From Microbacteriaceae bacterium (GTDB lineage Bacteria > Actinomycetota > Actinomycetes > Actinomycetales > Microbacteriaceae), in assembly GCA_947447385.1 (NCBI GenBank), contig CANFKN010000046.1, positions 1 to 8,535 on the forward strand: DNA of 8,535 bases, written 5' to 3'. Below, piece after piece: positions 6,229 to 8,535 of the stretch; the stretch's first letter is position 1, and every line of letters begins with the position of its first letter. A program made the position numbers and the translations under genes. The notes under the pieces are model-generated. The model searched no databases. It had not been told where the DNA came from and was given only the letters and a program-made list of their open reading frames with translations.

Positions 6229-7413
6229 CTAAGCGCCGATTGCCTTCGAATACACGCTGATGGTTTGCGCAGCGATTGAATCCCAACTGAAGTGTTCTTC
6301 AACGCGTTTGCGGCCGGCCGCGCCAAAGGCTGCTAGGTCGGTGTGTTCTAGAGCAAGGTTCAGAGCGGCTGCAAAGTCACCCACAAACTTAGCTTCATCA
6401 AGAGGTTTGCCAGAGCCGTCTTGCAATTGCTCAATCGGCACGAGAAGGCCCGTCTCGCCGTGGGCAACGACCTCAGGAATACCGCCGGTGGCAGTTGCGA
6501 CAACTGGCGTGCCACAGGCCATGGCCTCAAGGTTTACGATGCCAAGTGGTTCATAGATTGAGGGGCAGGCAAATACTGTGGTTGCCGAAAGCACAGCAAT
6601 CAACTCTTGGCGACTGAGGTGTTTTTCAACCCAAATCACGTTGTCGCGAACCTTGCGAAGTTCTTCAACCAACTCGGTGACGGTGTTCAAAATTTCTTTG
6701 GTGTCAGGCGCGCCGGCACAGAGCACAAGTTGAACGTCGGCAGGCAGTGCACGCGCCGCCTTCAGTAAGTAGGGCAAACCTTTTTGTTGAGTGATGCGGC
6801 CAACGAATGCCACGCTGCGCTGGTCTGGGTTGATGCCGAGGGCTCGAACTAAATCAGGGTTACTGGCTGCTTGAAAAGCCTCCAGGTCGATGCCGTTGTG
6901 CACCACAGAAACCTTATTGGGGTCTAGCTGCGGGTAGGCGCGCAAAATGTCGGCTCGCATTCCATGGCTTACGGCGATGATGCCGGTTGCACCCTCGTAG
7001 GCGGTGCGCTCAACCCAAGATGATAGGCGGTAACCACCGCCGAGTTGATCTTCTTTCCACGGGCGCAACGGCTCAAGACTGTGGGCAGTGATTAGGTGCG
7101 GAATGCCGTGCAAAGTGCCGGCCACCTGCCCGGCAAAGTTGGCATACCAAGTGTGAGAGTGAACCAAGTCGGCACCAGCGATGTTGCCAACCATGGTCAA
7201 ATCGGTGGCCATTGTTTGCAATGCTGCATTTGAGTCATCAAACTCGTGGCCGTGAGTGTAAGAAAATGTATCAATTTCATTACGTTCATCACCAAATGCG
7301 TGAACACGAACCTCGATGTGTTTTCGCAGAACTTTCACCAATTCAGCGACGTGCACGCCCGCGCCGCCATAGATTGTGGGTGGATATTCTTTGCTAACGA
7401 GGTCGATTCTCAT
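6229..7413 (-). CDS. glgA: GT4-family glycogen synthase GlgA / maltose-1-phosphate synthase GlgM
   Basis: This is a retaining GT-B glycosyltransferase of 394 residues, the size of the actinobacterial GT4-type enzyme rather than the roughly 480-residue GT5 GlgA of E. coli. The N-terminal domain opens with SKEYPPTIYGGAGVHV (7-22), including the glycine-rich donor loop; HSHTWYANFAG (85-95) and ITAHSLEPLRPW (108-119) follow. The C-terminal domain has GRITQQKG (205-212; R206 and K211 contact the nucleotide-sugar phosphates) and the EX7E motif between E288 and E296 in YEPLGIVNLEAMACGTPVV. The enzyme uses ADP-glucose, supplied by GlgC across the divergent promoter. The corynebacterial homologue is called glycogen synthase; the mycobacterial one (GlgM, Rv1212c) makes maltose-1-phosphate for the GlgE route, and sequence here cannot separate these. 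The ATG has no Shine-Dalgarno but a TAACAT hexamer 6 nt upstream, suggesting leaderless translation. It is followed by the ABC ATPase gene. Confidence 0.94.
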   Translation of the reverse strand: MRIDLVSKEYPPTIYGGAGVHVAELVKVLRKHIEVRVHAFGDERNEIDTFSYTHGHEFDDSNAALQTMATDLTMVGNIAGADLVHSHTWYANFAGQVAGTLHGIPHLITAHSLEPLRPWKEDQLGGGYRLSSWVERTAYEGATGIIAVSHGMRADILRAYPQLDPNKVSVVHNGIDLEAFQAASNPDLVRALGINPDQRSVAFVGRITQQKGLPYLLKAARALPADVQLVLCAGAPDTKEILNTVTELVEELRKVRDNVIWVEKHLSRQELIAVLSATTVFACPSIYEPLGIVNLEAMACGTPVVATATGGIPEVVAHGETGLLVPIEQLQDGSGKPLDEAKFVGDFAAALNLALEHTDLAAFGAAGRKRVEEHFSWDSIAAQTISVYSKAIGA

Positions 7414-7419
7414 GTCTGT

Positions 7420-7425
7420 ATGTTA
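7420..7425 (-). promoter_or_regulatory. Candidate -10 element of glgA (leaderless start)
   Basis: The minus-strand TAACAT ends exactly 6 nt before the glgA ATG (7413), so transcription should begin at the start codon. No Shine-Dalgarno is present. The same hexamer, in opposite orientation, precedes glgC at 7457-7462. No consensus -35 is visible at the usual distance. Confidence 0.5.
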
Positions 7426-7456
7426 GCGGTTGCAAATGTGGGCTCGCTTTAGGTAA

Positions 7457-7462
7457 TAACAT
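7457..7462 (+). promoter_or_regulatory. Candidate -10 element of glgC (leaderless start)
   Basis: TAACAT is followed by 7 nt and the glgC ATG at 7470, with no Shine-Dalgarno between (TTCGAGT). Only 31 bp separate it from the opposing glgA hexamer, so the -35 regions of the two promoters must overlap. A palindromic TTGCAA sits at 7430-7435 between them, but its spacing suits neither promoter as a standard -35. Confidence 0.5.
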
Positions 7463-7469
7463 TTCGAGT

Positions 7470-8535
7470 ATGAGTGCATTGCGTATTTTTGGAATGGTTT
7501 TAGCTGGCGGCGAAGGAAAGCGTCTAATGCCGCTGACGGCTGACCGCGCGAAACCTGCTGTTCCTTTCGGCGGTAGCTACCGATTGATAGATTTTGCGCT
7601 TTCAAACCTCATCAACTCAGGCATGCGTCGCATCGTTGTTTTAACTCAATACAAGTCGCACTCACTCGACCGTCACATCTCGCAAACCTGGCGCATGTCA
7701 CCGTTGTTGGGAGCTTATGTGGCATCGGTTCCTGCACAACAGCGTCTTGGCAAGCGCTGGTTCAGCGGTTCAGCCGACGCAATTCTGCAGAGCATGAACT
7801 TGTTGAGCGACGAAACCCCTGACATCGTCGTGGTGGTTGGCGCTGACCACGTTTATCGCATGGATTTTGACCAAATGATTGAGGCTCACATTAAATCTGG
7901 TCGTGGTGTGACAGTGGCTGCGATTCGCCAACCGATTTCTTTGGCTGACCAGTTTGGCGTTATTGAAGTTGACGATAAAGACCCAACAAAAATCGCGGCA
8001 TTTCGCGAGAAGCCAAGCGACCCTAAAGGCTTGCTAGAAAGCCCTCACGAGGTTCTGGCTTCAATGGGCAACTATGTTTTTAGCGCCAAGGCACTCATCG
8101 AAGCCATCGAGCATGACGGCACCCTAGAAACTTCAAGCCACGACATGGGTGGCGACATCGTGCCATACATGGTTGGTCGCGAAGACGCCGGCGTTTATGA
8201 CTTCACGTTTAATGAGATTCCGGGCTCAACAGACCGCGATAAGAGTTACTGGCGCGATGTCGGAACAATCGATTCTTACTACGATGCCCACATGGATCTA
8301 ATCTCGGTGATGCCTGTTTTCAATCTTTACAACAACGAATGGCCGATTTTTACTCAGCAGATCAACCTGCCGCCGGCAAAGTTTGTGCATGACGGCGAAG
8401 GCAATCAGGGGCGCACCACAGACTCAATCGTTTCTCTCGGCACAGTCGTCTCTGGTGGCATTGTTGAGCGCAGCGTATTGTCGCCTAACGTTCGCGTTCA
8501 TTCGCGCGCCTTGGTCACCGACTCTGTATTGCTAG
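7470..8535 (+). CDS. glgC: Glucose-1-phosphate adenylyltransferase GlgC (C-terminus cut by window edge)
   Basis: GlgC (ADP-glucose pyrophosphorylase) joins ATP and glucose-1-phosphate to give ADP-glucose, the committed step of bacterial glycogen synthesis and the donor for the divergent glgA product. The frame is open from ATG 7470 for 355 codons to the window edge; family members are about 405-430 residues, so some 50-70 are missing. The nucleotidyltransferase domain shows LAGGEGKRL at 11-19 (pyrophosphate-binding loop), KPAVPFGG at 28-35 (K28), FSGSADAI at 98-105 (the GTADA-type motif with Ser for Thr), VGADHVYRMD at 123-132 (metal-binding Asp region), FREKP at 178-182 (sugar-phosphate-binding Lys), SMGNYVF at 198-204, GGDIVP at 227-232 and YWRDVGTIDSY at 260-270. 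From about 295 the left-handed beta-helix begins. The start is chosen from the family N-terminus and a TAACAT hexamer 7 nt upstream; there is no Shine-Dalgarno. Family enzymes are allosterically controlled by glycolytic intermediates. Confidence 0.96.
   Translation, partial: MSALRIFGMVLAGGEGKRLMPLTADRAKPAVPFGGSYRLIDFALSNLINSGMRRIVVLTQYKSHSLDRHISQTWRMSPLLGAYVASVPAQQRLGKRWFSGSADAILQSMNLLSDETPDIVVVVGADHVYRMDFDQMIEAHIKSGRGVTVAAIRQPISLADQFGVIEVDDKDPTKIAAFREKPSDPKGLLESPHEVLASMGNYVFSAKALIEAIEHDGTLETSSHDMGGDIVPYMVGREDAGVYDFTFNEIPGSTDRDKSYWRDVGTIDSYYDAHMDLISVMPVFNLYNNEWPIFTQQINLPPAKFVHDGEGNQGRTTDSIVSLGTVVSGGIVERSVLSPNVRVHSRALVTDSVLL

Noticed and set aside
1..8535. A new defence, mobile or biosynthetic gene system
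   Set aside because: All substantial frames belong to well-known housekeeping families. No transposase, integrase, toxin-antitoxin pair, CRISPR repeat or attachment site was found.

Overview
The window looks like core chromosome of a small-genome actinobacterium with roughly 50-55% GC. The MetH signature LDVCVDYVGRDG, a GT4-type GlgA diverging from glgC (the arrangement of mycobacterial Rv1212c/Rv1213), and start codons placed 6-7 nt after a TAnnnT hexamer with no Shine-Dalgarno all fit Actinobacteria. The moderate GC and compact spacing suggest, by inference only, a freshwater Microbacteriaceae lineage such as the Luna/Rhodoluna/Aquiluna group. I see no mobile element, integrase, tRNA, rRNA, CRISPR array or sign of recent transfer.

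Layout. Positions 1-3149 (minus) hold most of metH, the B12-dependent methionine synthase, cut by the window edge before its C-terminus. It diverges across a 109-bp spacer from metF (3259-4173, plus), the methylenetetrahydrofolate reductase that makes MetH's methyl donor. metF is followed after 63 bp by a DnaQ-like DEDDh 3'-5' exonuclease (4237-4941, plus). A strong bidirectional hairpin (4959-4991) separates this plus-strand block from a convergent minus-strand block: rpmE2 (zinc-free ribosomal protein L31, 5037-5288), an ABC ATPase of the soluble YlmA/ModF-like type (5418-6200) and glgA/glgM (6229-7413). glgA diverges across only 56 bp from glgC (7470 to the edge, plus), ADP-glucose pyrophosphorylase.

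How the genes work together. MetF and MetH form the methylation arm of folate and methionine metabolism, and their divergent promoter allows coordinated control. GlgC makes ADP-glucose and GlgA/GlgM uses it to build glycogen, or maltose-1-phosphate. The ABC ATPase is probably co-transcribed with glgA (28-bp gap) but has no membrane partner here. No convincing terminator lies between the ABC gene and rpmE2, so read-through to the shared hairpin is possible.

No new defence, mobile or biosynthetic system is evident; every long reading frame is a familiar housekeeping gene. The points worth a second look are regulatory: mirrored pairs of identical -10 hexamers in both divergent spacers with leaderless or near-leaderless starts, an imperfect tandem repeat in the metH-metF spacer, 10-bp phased T-tracts upstream of rpmE2, and a probable leaderless GTG start for the exonuclease.
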